Source: Elusimicrobiota bacterium
Lineage (GTDB): Bacteria > Elusimicrobiota > Elusimicrobia > UBA1565 > UBA9628
Length of the DNA: 6,233 bases
Direction: 5' to 3'
Assembly (NCBI GenBank): GCA_028871595.1
Contig: JAGWMT010000192.1
Span: forward strand, 1-6,233
The notes beneath the pieces were generated by a model, which was not told where the DNA came from, searched no databases, and was given only the letters and a program-made list of their open reading frames with translations. Positions 5,563 to 6,233 of the stretch are shown piece after piece. Each line of letters opens with the position of its first letter. Positions within the stretch are counted from its first letter, which is position 1. A program made the position numbers and the translations under genes.

Positions 5563-6087
5563 ATGAATTCATTCCATCCCGCCGTCGCGTCCGACGCCGA
5601 GGCCCTGGTCGCTTTGGTGAATTCCGGCTATCGCGGCGAAAGCTCGAAAAAGGGCTGGACGACCGAGGCGGACCTTCTGGGCGGTCAGCGCACGGACGTC
5701 GACAAAATCCGCGAGATGATCGTCGCGAGGGATTCGCGCGTCGAGCTGGCGTTCGACGCCGAAGGGGGCTTGATCGCCTGCGTGCATCTGAAGAAAGAAG
5801 CGGACGGCTCGTGCTACCTGGGCATGCTCACCGTTGATCCCAACCGCCAAGCGGGCGGGATCGGCAAGTCGCTGATGGCGCATTCCGAGGAGTTGGCGCG
5901 CGCCTGGGGGTGCTCACGCATGCGGATGACGGTCATTTCCGTGCGCGCCGAACTATTGGCCTACTACGAGCGCCGCGGTTACGTCAAAACCGGCGCCGCC
6001 GAGCCGTTTCCCGAGGACGATCCCCGCTTCGGCCTGCCCAAGGTCCGGGGGTTGACGTTCGTCGAACTCGTCAAACCCCTCGGTTGA
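5563..6087 (+). CDS. GNAT-family N-acetyltransferase
   Basis: The 174-residue product has the GNAT fold that transfers acetyl from acetyl-CoA to an amine. The N-terminal part (ASDAEALVALVNSGYRGESS, 9-28) matches the first helix region of many small GNATs. The strand LGMLTVDPNRQAGGIGKSLM at 86-105 is motif A, with the pyrophosphate loop Arg95-Gln-Ala-Gly-Gly-Ile-Gly101. YYERRGY at 134-140 is the motif B tyrosine region that typically ends the core. The substrate cannot be read from the sequence. It is transcribed divergently from aroF and ends 47 bases before the proB start, so there is no strong tie to the aromatic pathway. The ATG at 5563 is the start that places the first strand and helix correctly. 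Confidence 0.88.
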   Translation: MNSFHPAVASDAEALVALVNSGYRGESSKKGWTTEADLLGGQRTDVDKIREMIVARDSRVELAFDAEGGLIACVHLKKEADGSCYLGMLTVDPNRQAGGIGKSLMAHSEELARAWGCSRMRMTVISVRAELLAYYERRGYVKTGAAEPFPEDDPRFGLPKVRGLTFVELVKPLG

Positions 6088-6114
6088 CGCGCGGCCTTGA
6101 CGCTTCCCCGCGCG
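6088..6114 (+). terminator. Weak GC inverted repeat after the GNAT gene
   Basis: CGCGCGG (6088-6094) and CCGCGCG (6108-6114) can pair as a seven-base stem around a 13-base loop directly after the GNAT stop codon. No T-run follows, so it does not look like a classic intrinsic terminator. The loop and right arm contain the proB -35 element. The stem is only GC and may be chance in this composition. Confidence 0.2.
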
Positions 6115-6125
6115 ACTGATACCCT
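6097..6125 (+). promoter_or_regulatory. Sigma70-like promoter of proB
   Basis: TTGACG (6097-6102), a 17-base spacer and TACCCT (6120-6125) form a well-spaced promoter. The -10 is preceded by TGA, an extended -10 TGn element. The -10 ends nine bases before the ATG at 6135, so the mRNA would have about two untranslated bases. No Shine-Dalgarno is present. Confidence 0.6.
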
Positions 6126-6134
6126 GCTGGCGCG

Positions 6135-6233
6135 ATGAACGAAGTTCCGGCGCGCCGCGTGGTGGTGAAGCTGGGTTCGGGCGTGCTCTCCGGCGGGGGG
6201 GCGGGCCTGGACTCGGCGACCCTGCGCCGCCTG
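6135..6233 (+). CDS. proB: Glutamate 5-kinase, N-terminal part
   Basis: Only the first 33 codons are in the window. They read MNEVPARRVVVKLGSGVLSG and continue with a Gly-rich turn and LDSATLRRL. The pattern VVVKLGSGVL is the first strand and nucleotide-phosphate loop of the amino acid kinase fold, with the lysine that contacts ATP (Lys12). The RRVVVKLGS start followed by a short Gly/Asp-Leu turn and a helix is typical of ProB, which phosphorylates glutamate in the first step of proline synthesis. Other amino acid kinases such as acetylglutamate kinase or aspartokinase are less likely because their N-termini differ. The gene has its own promoter and is probably followed by proA outside the window. 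Nothing can be said about a C-terminal PUA domain. Confidence 0.75.
   Translation, partial: MNEVPARRVVVKLGSGVLSGGGAGLDSATLRRL

Noticed and set aside
5471..5572. In-frame upstream start for aroF adding 34 residues
   Set aside because: The extension contains the near-consensus aroF promoter and overlaps the start of the divergent GNAT gene; the shorter form has the usual family length.
1..6233. tRNA, rRNA, CRISPR array or tandem repeats
   Set aside because: No repeated spacer-repeat pattern, no tandem repeat and no recognisable tRNA or rRNA stretch was seen; nearly all bases are in coding regions.

Overview
This is a GC-rich bacterial chromosome segment, dominated by a compact locus for phenylalanine and tyrosine synthesis. 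The phylum cannot be fixed from the sequence. First genes of transcription units tend to have no Shine-Dalgarno sequence and a -10-like hexamer almost touching the start codon. Two genes inside the operon do have good Shine-Dalgarno sequences. This mixed start-signal style suggests a lineage that uses leaderless mRNAs alongside normal ribosome binding.

Layout. Bases 1-116 hold the C-terminal end of an IS1595-type transposase. A small four-helix membrane protein of unknown function follows at 131-490 on the minus strand. An 85-base divergent intergenic region (491-575) then leads into a plus-strand operon of five genes, each overlapping the next: chorismate mutase aroQ (576-863), a class I aminotransferase (850-1998), prephenate/arogenate dehydrogenase tyrA (1995-2723), prephenate/arogenate dehydratase pheA with a C-terminal ACT domain (2720-3559), and an EamA/DMT-family transporter (3556-4443). 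A class I DAHP synthase of AroF type (4409-5470) faces the operon on the minus strand, overlaps its tail by 35 bases and has its own sigma70-like promoter. Divergent from it are a GNAT acetyltransferase (5563-6087) and then the first 33 codons of a glutamate 5-kinase (proB), which runs off the right edge.

How the genes work together. DAHP synthase commits carbon to the shikimate pathway. AroQ converts chorismate to prephenate. The aminotransferase, TyrA and PheA together can make both Phe and Tyr. The route could run through arogenate (transamination first) or through the two keto acids (transamination last); the sequence leans towards but does not prove the arogenate route. The transporter at the operon's end is a candidate exporter of an aromatic amino acid or related metabolite. 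The genes are recognisable housekeeping families. I see no exotic defence, mobile or secondary-metabolite system. The observations most worth checking are the start-signal pattern, the tight gene fusion-like packing, the transamination route and the IS boundary.
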